A DNA stretch of 64,000 nt from JAACFF01 sp963807975. GTDB lineage: Bacteria; Chloroflexota; Anaerolineae; Promineifilales; Promineifilaceae. The stretch covers positions 124,001-188,000 of the forward strand of contig CAWEDV010000004.1 in NCBI GenBank assembly GCA_963807975.1, given 5' to 3'. The position numbers were made by a program, and so were the translations under genes. Position 1 is the first letter of the stretch, and the number at the start of each line of letters is the position of its first letter. Of this stretch, positions 1 through 7,802 are shown piece by piece. The notes beneath the pieces were generated by a model, which was not told the origin of the DNA, did not search any database, and saw only the letters and a list, made by a program, of their open reading frames with translations.

Positions 1-390
1 CAGCCAGGCAGCCAGCACACCAACCCGCCAGCCATACCAACTTCTACCAAGTAAGTAAACGGGAAGCGTTGTTAATGTGCCAACGAGTGCTGCGGCAAAG
101 CGTACAGCCAAAGCGGTTGGGCCAAGCAAAAAAACAGCCGCGGAAGTCAGGTAAATATACAAGGGTTCTCGTCCATTATTGGCAGAGAAAAACAGGGCAT
201 GCTGTCCTTGCAGCACTTTGAGAGCGTCGAGACCATTCAAGGCCTCATCACGATATAGGCCTGGGGGAAGCTGGCCAAGACGATAGAAGCGCAAGATCAG
301 GGCTACAATCAGGGCCAAAAGCAACAAAGCCCACTCCACCTGGGAGGGGCTAAGAGTTATTCTCGAACTATCTTGGGTACGCTTATGCAA
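1..390 (-). CDS. PMT/ArnT-like membrane glycosyltransferase, N-terminal part (cut by window edge)
   Basis: An open frame of 130 codons runs off the left edge. It encodes a hydrophobic first helix, the motif Tyr-Arg-Asp-Glu-Ala in the first loop and then a second hydrophobic stretch. The Arg-Asp-Glu-Ala acidic motif after the first helix is typical of the dolichyl-phosphate-mannose/ArnT glycosyltransferase superfamily (GT39/GT83-like), which moves a sugar from a lipid-phosphate carrier on the outer face of the membrane. No ATG is available; the start is probably TTG at 390 or 399. It is divergent from the next glycosyltransferase, so the two may share a promoter region and belong to one glycan locus. 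The acceptor cannot be inferred. Confidence 0.75.
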   Translation of the reverse strand, partial: MHKRTQDSSRITLSPSQVEWALLLLALIVALILRFYRLGQLPPGLYRDEALNGLDALKVLQGQHALFFSANNGREPLYIYLTSAAVFLLGPTALAVRFAAALVGTLTTLPVYLLGRSWYGWRVGVLAAWL

Positions 391-455
391 TGTTGTCAAA
401 GCAGGGCAAGTATAGCAAAATAGCTCTTTGGAGCAAGATTCATAAAACGGTATCC

Positions 456-1559
456 ATGCGCGTGTTAATGGTCTCAAAAGCATGTCTGGTAGGTGCTTAT
501 CAGACAAAATTAGAAGCGATTGCCTCCCATGAAGATGTGGAGCTGACGGTCATCGTCCCGCCTGCATGGAACGATCCCAGTGGGCCTATTCCCTTGGAAC
601 GCGGTCATATGGAAGGTTATCGTTTAATTGTGGATCCCATTCGCTTCAACGGCGATTTTCATTTGCACTACTATCCGAAATTAAAAAAGCGCCTGTCAGA
701 GATTCGACCACACATACTGCATATTGACGAAGAACCCTATAATCTGGCAACGTGGCTAGCTCTCCGTCACGCCCGATCTGCAGGCATTAAAAGCCTCTTT
801 TTTAGCTGGCAAAATCTAGAACGCCGTTACCCCTTCCCTTTCAGCAAGATGGAGAAACAAGTACTGCAGGGAGTGGATTATGCGTTGCTGGGCAACCAGG
901 AAGCGGTCCAGGTGTGGAAAAACAAAGGGTACACGGGACCCCATAAGGTAATCCCCCAATTTGGAGTAGATCCAGAAATCTTCCACCCACCCCCTTCCAG
1001 GGACAGTGGGCGGGGCTTTGTTATTGGTTCAGCTAACAGGCGCCTCGTTCCTGAAAAAGGAGTTGATCTGCTGCTGCACGCGGTAGCGCGGCTGCCCGGA
1101 ATATGGCGTTTGCATATCGTGGGCGATGGTCCAGAACGACCGGCCCTTGAACAACTGGCAGCTAATCTGCAAATTTCTGATCGCGTTCATTTCGATCTCA
1201 CCATTCCTTCATCAGATATGCCTGCTTACTTACAGCAGCTAGATGTGCTTGCTCTCACCTCGCGCACGAAAGAAAATTGGAAGGAGCAGTTTGGACGGGC
1301 ACTGGTTGAAGCCATGGCCTGCGGCGTGCCTGTCATCGGGTCCAATTCAGGTGAAATCCCCAATGTGATCGGTTCAGCCGGACTCATCTACCCTGAAGAT
1401 GGTGTCGACGCATTGCGGAAACATTTGTTAGAATTAATGCAATCTTTGGAATTGCGTCGCGAATTGGAGAAGCGGGGTCGCGAGCGTGTGCTTCAGAAAT
1501 ATACACAAAGCCAGATAGCCGCACAGACTGTCACCGTTTATCGCGAGATGCTGGATTAA
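456..1559 (+). CDS. GT4-family glycosyltransferase
   Basis: A 367-residue cytoplasmic glycosyltransferase with the two-domain GT-B layout. The C-terminal half holds the donor-binding signature: a basic 'NRRLVPEKGVD' segment, 'HIVGDGPER', and the E-x7-E motif in 'ALVEAMACGVPVIGSNSGE'. The N-terminus 'MRVLMVSKACLVGAYQ' is the expected first beta strand of the acceptor domain, so ATG 456 is preferred over an in-frame ATG at 390 that would add 22 residues. Its stop is 2 bases before the next start, implying co-transcription. It probably transfers a sugar to a lipid or exopolysaccharide acceptor; the substrate is unknown. Confidence 0.85.
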   Translation: MRVLMVSKACLVGAYQTKLEAIASHEDVELTVIVPPAWNDPSGPIPLERGHMEGYRLIVDPIRFNGDFHLHYYPKLKKRLSEIRPHILHIDEEPYNLATWLALRHARSAGIKSLFFSWQNLERRYPFPFSKMEKQVLQGVDYALLGNQEAVQVWKNKGYTGPHKVIPQFGVDPEIFHPPPSRDSGRGFVIGSANRRLVPEKGVDLLLHAVARLPGIWRLHIVGDGPERPALEQLAANLQISDRVHFDLTIPSSDMPAYLQQLDVLALTSRTKENWKEQFGRALVEAMACGVPVIGSNSGEIPNVIGSAGLIYPEDGVDALRKHLLELMQSLELRRELEKRGRERVLQKYTQSQIAAQTVTVYREMLD

Positions 1560-1561
1560 AC

Positions 1562-2584
1562 ATGGACGATCCGCAGCAGGCTAGACAAGAGAATCTCGAA
1601 GAGCGAAGCCCTTGGTCTCTGGCCAGGATTCTCGGTTTGATCTTGATCCTTGTGGCTGCGCTGATGGCTCTTTATGCTCTGGTCGGCTATGCGGGCTGGC
1701 AGAGTGGACAGGCCATTCGCAGCAATCTGGAAGAAACCCAGCTCATAGACCAACTCGCGCGACAGGTTGCGCTTGCTCAAGATGATATCAGTCAAGGCAG
1801 CTACAATCTGGCTTTACGCCGGTTAGAATGGATATTGGCCCGAGACCCAGAAAACGCAGACGCTCAGGCGGTGAAACGGCAGGCCGAAGCTGCTCTGAAA
1901 ACGTCCTTAACCCCCATAGCTCCTCCAACAGCAACATCAATGCCCGAACCTTCACCAACGCCGGGAGAAATCGGCGAAGCAGACGTTGAATTTCAGCGTC
2001 TAGAACGGCTGGCCGAGCAGGAACGTTGGGATGTCCTTCTGCCCGGAACACTCGCATTTCAGCGCCAATATCCTGACTACGAAAGGCTGGATACAGATGG
2101 ATTTCTCTACAATTCCTATCTCAATCTAGGTCTTAAACACATTCAAAGCGATCGCATAGAATTGGGGATTAATTACTTCACTCAGGCAGAGAAGCTGGGC
2201 GACTTACCACAAGAAGCCCTGGACTTTTGGCTGTGGGCGGAGCTTCATCTGCAAGGGATGGCCTATTACGGAGTCAATTGGAATGTAGCCGCGAGTTTCT
2301 TCCGCGATATCTGTTTGGCCGCACCGTTTTACCAGGGCTCTTGTGATAAACTGTTTGAAGCACTGGTTGGTAATGGTGACCAATATCTGGTTGCTATGGA
2401 TTTTTGTCCTGCGGTGGAGCTCTACCGTGAGGCACGTTCCTACGGCGGCAGTCGTGCACTGGATGAGAAACTGAGTCAGGCGGTACAAGGGTGTGCCGAA
2501 GCAACCCCAACACCCGCCGCAATAACCAATACGCTGCCGGTCACAGGGACCGAGTCGCTCATTCCACCAAGTTCTAATGAATAA
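1562..2584 (+). CDS. Membrane-anchored TPR-like protein of unknown function
   Basis: 340 residues. A short cytoplasmic N-terminus is followed by one hydrophobic helix at about residues 20-47, then a soluble extracytoplasmic region. Residues 75-115 have the helical-repeat character of a tetratricopeptide unit ('NLALRRLEWILARDPENADAQ'), and further helical repeats follow at 140-300. They are separated by Pro/Thr/Ser-rich linkers (around 117-137 and the last 35 residues) common in secreted Chloroflexota proteins. I recognise no catalytic motif. It directly follows the GT4 gene and may be a scaffold for envelope glycan or surface-protein assembly, but that is inference from position only. Confidence 0.6.
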   Translation: MDDPQQARQENLEERSPWSLARILGLILILVAALMALYALVGYAGWQSGQAIRSNLEETQLIDQLARQVALAQDDISQGSYNLALRRLEWILARDPENADAQAVKRQAEAALKTSLTPIAPPTATSMPEPSPTPGEIGEADVEFQRLERLAEQERWDVLLPGTLAFQRQYPDYERLDTDGFLYNSYLNLGLKHIQSDRIELGINYFTQAEKLGDLPQEALDFWLWAELHLQGMAYYGVNWNVAASFFRDICLAAPFYQGSCDKLFEALVGNGDQYLVAMDFCPAVELYREARSYGGSRALDEKLSQAVQGCAEATPTPAAITNTLPVTGTESLIPPSSNE

Positions 2585-2610
2585 TTATCGTCTTACCTAG
2601 TATGCATCGT

Positions 2611-2616
2611 TATAAT
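2611..2616 (+). promoter_or_regulatory. Possible -10 box for a leaderless transcript
   Basis: A TATAAT hexamer lies 8 bases before ATG 2624, and no Shine-Dalgarno sequence is present. If used, transcription would start almost at the ATG. No good -35 box is visible, so this is a weak call. Confidence 0.3.
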
Positions 2617-2623
2617 CAGATCA

Positions 2624-3991
2624 ATGGCTGAGTCGGGTGAAGCATTAAGCGAGAGAGAACTGGATGTTCTAAAATGCGTATCGCGTGGCGCATCGAATAA
2701 GGAAATCGCTTCAGAACTATCGATCAGCCAGAATACGGTCAAAGTTCACCTGCGCAATATTTACACCAAACTTGCTGTTTCTTCGCGGACTGAGGCGACG
2801 ACAGCGGCAATCCAGCAGGGCTTTATTGCTGTTCCGGGTGCAGATGGATCGGCTGCCTTGCTAAAGCACGAAGCGGTTCCCCCTACAGCTACTGAATCAC
2901 CCGCGGCAGCCAGTTCCAGCGCTGAGGTTGTTGAAGAGCCCCAGAAACACAACTGGCGCATCCTCCTTCTCATTCTGCTGCTGCTCTTCAGCGTGATTGT
3001 CATTGCCTTTCTGGGCTGGCAGGTAATGAACCAAAACGAAACAGAGGTTTCTTTAGAACCATTTCGAGAAACAAATATCGCTGATTCGCGTTGGCTGACG
3101 AGCCGACCCATGCCCGACAGCCGCGCTGGCATGGCGGTTGCTTCCGTTGGCCTAGATATTTACCAGATCGGAGGCGAAACATCCGCGGGAGTAGATGGAC
3201 AGGTTTCCGTTTTTGACACAGTAGAGCGGGAGTGGCGCAGCGCCGCAGTTAAACCAACGGCCGTCGCTGATGCCTCTGCGGTCGAATTATACGGAGAATT
3301 ATATGTGCCCGGTGGCAGGCTGCCCAATGGCGAAGCCACTGCCGTTGTCGAAGCTTACAGCCCGACCCAAGACGCGTGGCGGCCAATCGCATCATTGCCC
3401 CAGCCGGTTGCCGGCGGTTTGACTCTGAGCGACGGAGCCTTTCTCTATGTCTTCGGCGGTTGGGATGGTCAAGAATACTTGGATACCGTTTTCAAATATG
3501 ATCCATCAGCCAACAGCTGGCGCCCCTTATCCCCTATGCCTCAAGCACAAGCCTTCACTGCTGGAGGCGCACTGACAGGCAAACTAGCGGTGGTTAGCGG
3601 AGAGAACGAACGGGGGCAGCTGTCAAGCTGCTTTTTATTCGACCCCTCAGATGAAACATGGACGCAGTGTCCAGATATGCTGCAGCCGCGCGCCGCTGCC
3701 GGAGCGGCCGTTTTGCTCAATAAATTGTACGTTATCGGTGGCAGCATCGACGGGGGTGGTGAACTCTCATTCAGCGAGGTCTTTGATCCCAACAGCGAAA
3801 CCTGGCAGATTGTGAATACACCAATGTTGGACGAGCAGGGCAACTGGCCTCATGCTGGGGTAGGGCATATTGAAACCCGAATATACGCTTTGGGTGGTCG
3901 AAATGGAGAGGATTACTTAAATGATACGTTTGTCTTCGCCCCATTGGTCTACCAAACGTATATACCGGCAGCTTCCTCTGGGAGCGAATGA
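2624..3991 (+). CDS. LuxR-type HTH / transmembrane / kelch-repeat protein
   Basis: 455 residues with an unusual architecture. Residues 5-65 are a GerE/LuxR DNA-binding domain ('LSERELDVLKCVSRG', 'SNKEIASELSISQNTVKVHL'). A Pro/Ala-rich linker leads to a single strongly hydrophobic helix at about 112-133. Residues 155-440 are repeated blades of about 50 residues with kelch hallmarks (Gly-Gly followed by Tyr/Trp, such as 'YVFGGWDGQEYLDTVFKYD' and 'YVIGGS'). The topology predicts a cytoplasmic HTH coupled through the membrane to an extracytoplasmic beta-propeller, suggesting a one-component membrane sensor. The C-terminal 'VYQTYIPAAS' resembles the hydrophobic tail of many secreted Chloroflexota proteins. 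There is no phosphoacceptor domain. The ligand and target genes are unknown. Confidence 0.8.
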   Translation: MAESGEALSERELDVLKCVSRGASNKEIASELSISQNTVKVHLRNIYTKLAVSSRTEATTAAIQQGFIAVPGADGSAALLKHEAVPPTATESPAAASSSAEVVEEPQKHNWRILLLILLLLFSVIVIAFLGWQVMNQNETEVSLEPFRETNIADSRWLTSRPMPDSRAGMAVASVGLDIYQIGGETSAGVDGQVSVFDTVEREWRSAAVKPTAVADASAVELYGELYVPGGRLPNGEATAVVEAYSPTQDAWRPIASLPQPVAGGLTLSDGAFLYVFGGWDGQEYLDTVFKYDPSANSWRPLSPMPQAQAFTAGGALTGKLAVVSGENERGQLSSCFLFDPSDETWTQCPDMLQPRAAAGAAVLLNKLYVIGGSIDGGGELSFSEVFDPNSETWQIVNTPMLDEQGNWPHAGVGHIETRIYALGGRNGEDYLNDTFVFAPLVYQTYIPAASSGSE

Positions 3992-4005
3992 TAAGGGATT
4001 AGTTC

Positions 4006-4356
4006 TTAGCCAGTCCCCAAATCAACGCGCTTACCCCGGCTTTTCACTACTTCTTCAAAAGCATCAGCAAAGTACCAGACAATTAGGCGCGCATCCGCCC
4101 AAGCTTTCAGGGCCTGCATGAGCTTCGTGCCTGGCTCTGACGTTAGGGACATATAAAAGCTTTGCTCCGTGGCGAAGTACAGCGAATAGGACATATGAAA
4201 ACGGGAATCACCACCCGGCTGTCCTGTTATGCGACTTACTTCACTCTTCATCAACCCCGGCAGTTGTTCAGCCAACTGTAGATGTGTAGAAGAGAAGAAC
4301 TCTTCCAGAGTCTCTTCATCATCAACCCGATAATAAAGCGTGGTAAATTGGAACAC
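4006..4356 (-). CDS. EthD-like small dimeric alpha/beta-barrel protein
   Basis: 116 residues without signal peptide or membrane helix. The segment beginning 'TTLYYRVDDEETLEEFF' followed by 'HLQLAEQLPGL', together with the C-terminal 'ALKAWADARLIVWYFADAFEE', resembles EthD/ferredoxin-like-barrel proteins, small dimers of uncertain function. It lies 31 bases downstream of the diheme cytochrome gene on the same strand and may be the last gene of the cytochrome-maturation operon. A role in heme or cytochrome handling is only suggested by context. Confidence 0.55.
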   Translation of the reverse strand: MFQFTTLYYRVDDEETLEEFFSSTHLQLAEQLPGLMKSEVSRITGQPGGDSRFHMSYSLYFATEQSFYMSLTSEPGTKLMQALKAWADARLIVWYFADAFEEVVKSRGKRVDLGTG

Positions 4357-4387
4357 GAATCTTATTCCTGTCTAGATGAAACTGGCT

Positions 4388-6226
4388 TTACGGCCAGTTC
4401 TTTTTGAGCTCGCTGAGCAGTTTTTCGCGCTCGCTACGATACTTTGTCTCTTCGATGGCACCTGCTTCATAGGCATCGTCAAGATTAGCCACAGCCTGCA
4501 GCTGCGCCTCTATGTGTCCATAGTCAGCAGTGGGAACAGGCTCTTGCCATCTACGGACAGTGAAGACCGCGCCAACCACAACCAGAAGAAAAACAGAGGT
4601 GCTGATGATAAGTCCGGTCGTTTCATCTGTTTCCACTGTAGGGCCAACAGCAGCCCGCTCGGTTCTATTAATTCGCCCATCCAATTCAAAGCTTAACGCC
4701 TCGCCAGCTTCGATCTCAGGATAAGCATAGGAGAGAAAAGCACCGGCTGATCCCATTTCCTGCGTGCCTTGGTCCACCCACTCACTGCCCTGCAATGAAA
4801 CACCGACATCAGGCATAATCACGGTGGCGTTTGCCGTGTCATAAAAGACGGGATGCGCAATTGTCACCCCATCCTCAAAGGGGATCTGATAATCAACCAG
4901 GAGGTTCATGGCTCCTTGTCCAGGGCGCAAAGGCACCGTGTCAGCCCAGCCTCGGTCCGTCTGAATCAACTCCGGCGCCGGCATAAAGTTCGCCCCAGAA
5001 CCAAAGGAACGTTGAAAGTTCACGTTCTCAGCGCCAGAAGGAAGTACCAATTCAAAGGTTCCATCCGCAGATTCACCGCTTTCACCGACAAATACCGCCT
5101 GGTCATTGTTGCTAATCACGTATATTTCGCTGACCATGACCTGCTCATCAGCGAAATCCAATACGGTATGGATTTGCTCAATGCCTACTACACCAGGGTT
5201 AGTCGTCTTCTCAAAGACGACAATCGGCATGTCCAATTCTGGTTCCGCACGTGACAGGCGATCTGGACTGCCATTGTAATTGAGCTTATCAAACTCCGCG
5301 CTGGTCATGTATACTAAATCTGGAGAGACATCATTTAGCTCGAAGATATAACGGCCATCTGGCTGAATGGCAGTCGTTTCGCTCATGACTTCTTCCAGAT
5401 CCATGGTAAAAGCGCGTAACATCACCTCGCCATCGGTGACAATCTCGCCGGACGAACCATTGGTTACCAGTCCCGATATCGTTGCCGCAGAAATGGGCTC
5501 CAAGGCTGCCTTGGGATCAAAGAGAGTGTAGCTAAAAGTGCGCGAATAATCGGTAACATTCCAAAGATCGTCCTCTTCCAGCATGTAATCATGCCCTTCT
5601 ATTCCATCATCTTGCAGGGCATTGACAACCATTTCATTGCTGCGACTGCTCCAGTAGCGCAGATCGGTTAAATCCGAGGGCGTTACCTCGAGAGTTGCAG
5701 CATCCGGCCCATCACCCTGTCCATCCTGACCATGGCAGGTAAGGCAGTTTTCTTCATAAACGCCAAGCCCCTTTTCAATCGACTCTGCCGGAGTTGCCAA
5801 ACTATATACAGCTGCGATTAAGTCCCAGCGATTCGCTGCCGCAATGGGGTTGCTACTCGAACTGCCAAAGGGAGGCATCCCCGCATCTAGACGGCCGTCG
5901 CTAATAGTTTGGAACATCTTGGCTGGCACGGCCGTACGCCGGAATTCTCCATCCGTGAAATCACGCGGTGGCTTAGGCAAATTGCCGGACATCTCCCCAT
6001 CTCCCTGACCACCTATGCCATGGCAGTTGGCGCAGCGATCAGCAAAAAGCGGCGTACCGCTCTCGGCATCCGGTTTTGATGGTGGTTCGAGCGGATCTTG
6101 CGCTTGGACCGTCTGCGATGTAGAAAAGGTGGCTGCGATCAGAAGCGAAAACAAAACGAGGCCAAACAGCCTGCGACCTATTGTGCCGGCAAGCTGCGGC
6201 GGTATTGAAAACTCTCGATTCATCAT
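4388..6226 (-). CDS. Secreted diheme cytochrome c with C-terminal membrane anchor
   Basis: 612 residues. A cleavable signal peptide (to about residue 42, 'TVQA|Q') is followed by two cytochrome c domains, each with one heme site: 'CANCHG' near 66 and 'CLTCHG' near 160. Both are followed by the 'GQGDG' turn of soluble class I cytochromes. Residues 245-530 form beta-rich modules resembling a carboxypeptidase-regulatory/Ig-like fold. A hydrophobic helix near 545-562 then anchors the protein, leaving a short cytoplasmic tail with a helical SHOCT-like end. It is the last large gene of the ccm cluster, 6 bases after the zinc-ribbon gene, and its hemes presumably depend on that machinery. It is likely an electron carrier on the outer face of the membrane; the partner is unknown. 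Confidence 0.8.
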   Translation of the reverse strand: MMNREFSIPPQLAGTIGRRLFGLVLFSLLIAATFSTSQTVQAQDPLEPPSKPDAESGTPLFADRCANCHGIGGQGDGEMSGNLPKPPRDFTDGEFRRTAVPAKMFQTISDGRLDAGMPPFGSSSSNPIAAANRWDLIAAVYSLATPAESIEKGLGVYEENCLTCHGQDGQGDGPDAATLEVTPSDLTDLRYWSSRSNEMVVNALQDDGIEGHDYMLEEDDLWNVTDYSRTFSYTLFDPKAALEPISAATISGLVTNGSSGEIVTDGEVMLRAFTMDLEEVMSETTAIQPDGRYIFELNDVSPDLVYMTSAEFDKLNYNGSPDRLSRAEPELDMPIVVFEKTTNPGVVGIEQIHTVLDFADEQVMVSEIYVISNNDQAVFVGESGESADGTFELVLPSGAENVNFQRSFGSGANFMPAPELIQTDRGWADTVPLRPGQGAMNLLVDYQIPFEDGVTIAHPVFYDTANATVIMPDVGVSLQGSEWVDQGTQEMGSAGAFLSYAYPEIEAGEALSFELDGRINRTERAAVGPTVETDETTGLIISTSVFLLVVVGAVFTVRRWQEPVPTADYGHIEAQLQAVANLDDAYEAGAIEETKYRSEREKLLSELKKNWP

Positions 6227-6232
6227 AGTTTG

Positions 6233-6688
6233 TCAGGGGGTGGGTGCGGCGATTCTTATTGGCTGGCCGCAACGGGAACAAAACTTATCCTCAGGGTCAA
6301 GTGGTTGACCACATTGGCTGCAAAAACCAGCCTGGCCATTATCGGAAGCAGCATGCCCGCGCCGCCGGGCAGCAACTGCCACCTCAATCTGTGAATAATC
6401 ATCCCCATCATCCGCCGGAAGTTGATCTAATTCTTCAAGGAGCAAAGCCGCATCAGCAACCAGTTGGGCACGCTGTTTTTTATAGACCTCTGTGGGTAAT
6501 TTGCCGGTTTCGTAGTCAAAATCCAAGCCGTTGATCCCCGCCACATAGGCATCTTTTTCCTGTTGCAACTGGCGTCGCTGATCTGCGAAAACATTTGTCT
6601 GGGCCGGGCTTTTGATAATCGGGCGCGCGAGGTATAAGCCAAGCAAGACGAGCAGGGCCAGGCCGAGGAAAATCGATCCCATGGCCAT
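6233..6688 (-). CDS. CcmI-like membrane protein with C-terminal double zinc ribbon
   Basis: 151 residues: an N-terminal transmembrane helix (3-22), a charged helical region (40-100) and a C-terminal double Cys-x2-Cys zinc ribbon ('FCSQCGQPL', 'FCSRCGQPI'). The helix-plus-coil layout, with the 'KDAYVAGINGLDFDYETGKL' region, resembles the N-terminal part of CcmI, which presents apocytochromes to the heme lyase. The zinc ribbon is not a usual part of CcmI. Its start overlaps the ccmG stop by one base (TAATG), indicating translational coupling inside the ccm operon. A second in-frame ATG lies 6 bases on. Confidence 0.65.
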   Translation of the reverse strand: MAMGSIFLGLALLVLLGLYLARPIIKSPAQTNVFADQRRQLQQEKDAYVAGINGLDFDYETGKLPTEVYKKQRAQLVADAALLLEELDQLPADDGDDYSQIEVAVAARRRGHAASDNGQAGFCSQCGQPLDPEDKFCSRCGQPIRIAAPTP

Positions 6689-7272
6689 TACCCTTCTCCT
6701 AATAGCTGCTGGATAACGGCATCCATCATTTGTTGATTCAAGGGGCCGATCTGCACATGCTGAATCGTACCTTCTTTGTCGATGAAAAATGTTTCCGGAA
6801 CGCCCGTAATCTCATAATCATCAGAAATATCAGTACCCAAATCGGGGGCGTTGGGGTAGGTAATGTCAAACTCATCCAGATAGGCAATAGAATTCGGCTC
6901 CACATCTGCATAGGCCACGCCCAAGAAAACGACATCATCATCCTGATATTGGCGCCATGTATCCTCGATTAGGTCTGCCTCCAGGCGGCATTCAACGCAC
7001 CAGGAAGCCCAGAAATTAAGGACGACGACTTTACCCTTCATATCTTCCAGGTCGGCCGTGGTTCGTTCGTCCCACTCATAGCCATCGAAAAACTCTACGG
7101 CCAGCGTAGGCGCTGTTTCACCTGCTTCGGGACGCGTCGCATTAACATTGGCCAGGCTCCAACCAAGCAAGGCCAGCAGAGAAATCACAGCCACCCACAG
7201 GAATACTACACCCCAACGACTGCGGCGCGGTTTCTCTTCATCAACCGTATTTATCTTTTCTCTCTCACTCAT
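6688..7272 (-). CDS. ccmG: CcmG/ResA/TlpA-type thiol-disulfide oxidoreductase
   Basis: 194 residues, anchored by one helix at 20-42 with the thioredoxin domain outside. The active site is Trp-Cys-Val-Glu-Cys (C92 and C95) in 'NFWASWCVECRLEAD', the usual position after the first beta-alpha unit. The cis-proline region is 'TGVPETFFID'. CcmG keeps apocytochrome CXXCH thiols reduced before heme ligation on the outer face of the membrane. It overlaps ccmH by an ATGA junction. Two acidic residues around the active site fit CcmG/ResA rather than general thioredoxins. Confidence 0.88.
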   Translation of the reverse strand: MSEREKINTVDEEKPRRSRWGVVFLWVAVISLLALLGWSLANVNATRPEAGETAPTLAVEFFDGYEWDERTTADLEDMKGKVVVLNFWASWCVECRLEADLIEDTWRQYQDDDVVFLGVAYADVEPNSIAYLDEFDITYPNAPDLGTDISDDYEITGVPETFFIDKEGTIQHVQIGPLNQQMMDAVIQQLLGEG

Positions 7273-7796
7273 TTACTTTTGCCAACCTCTTCCTCGATTC
7301 GCGAAATATAATCACCATCCGCTCCCTGGGCCTTGGAAAGAACTGTTCCACCAGATTCATCCGGCGCATCAGCCATAGGGACCGCTCCAGATGCGGGTTC
7401 CGCACGCAATCTACGCAGATAACGGCTGAAGATCAAGGCGCCGATTAAAATCAACACCACAGGCAAAACCCAAAGGATGATCAAACTCACCCCACGGCTA
7501 GGTGGGTTGGCTAACACACCATCACCATATTGACGGGCAAAGTAATCAAAAATCTCTTGTTTGTTCTGCCCTTCGTCAAGCTTGGTGCGGATCAACTCCC
7601 GCCAATCGGCACAAGCCTGGGTTGCGCAAACATCCAATGGTGTATTTTCACACACGGGGCAGTAAATATCTTTGGCAACCTCATTGACATCGTCATCTGA
7701 GACTTCAGAATCTTGGGCCAGCAATGGTCCTGCGATTACAAGCAAACTCAATAAAAGAATGGAATAGATTAAGACCCTTAAAACTCGTTTCATCAT
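7269..7796 (-). CDS. ccmH: CcmH-family cytochrome c maturation protein
   Basis: 175 residues: signal peptide or first helix (5-27), then a short helical domain with Cys46 and Cys49 ('DIYCPVCENTPLD'), plus Cys57 and Cys62, and 'ELIRTKLDEGQNKQEIFDYFARQYGDGVL', which is the CcmH/NrfF signature. A second helix at about 105-122 ends the domain. CcmH resolves the disulfide between CcmG and the apocytochrome. The first motif is Tyr-Cys-Pro-Val-Cys-Glu instead of the proteobacterial Leu-Arg-Cys-x2-Cys-Gln. The two further Cys residues are distinctive. Confidence 0.88.
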   Translation of the reverse strand: MMKRVLRVLIYSILLLSLLVIAGPLLAQDSEVSDDDVNEVAKDIYCPVCENTPLDVCATQACADWRELIRTKLDEGQNKQEIFDYFARQYGDGVLANPPSRGVSLIILWVLPVVLILIGALIFSRYLRRLRAEPASGAVPMADAPDESGGTVLSKAQGADGDYISRIEEEVGKSK

Positions 7797-7802
7797 GCTA
7801 CC

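Noticed and set aside
4853..5254. Plus-strand open frame of 133 codons inside the diheme cytochrome gene
   Set aside because: It is antisense to a gene with clear heme motifs, with basic shadow-like composition.
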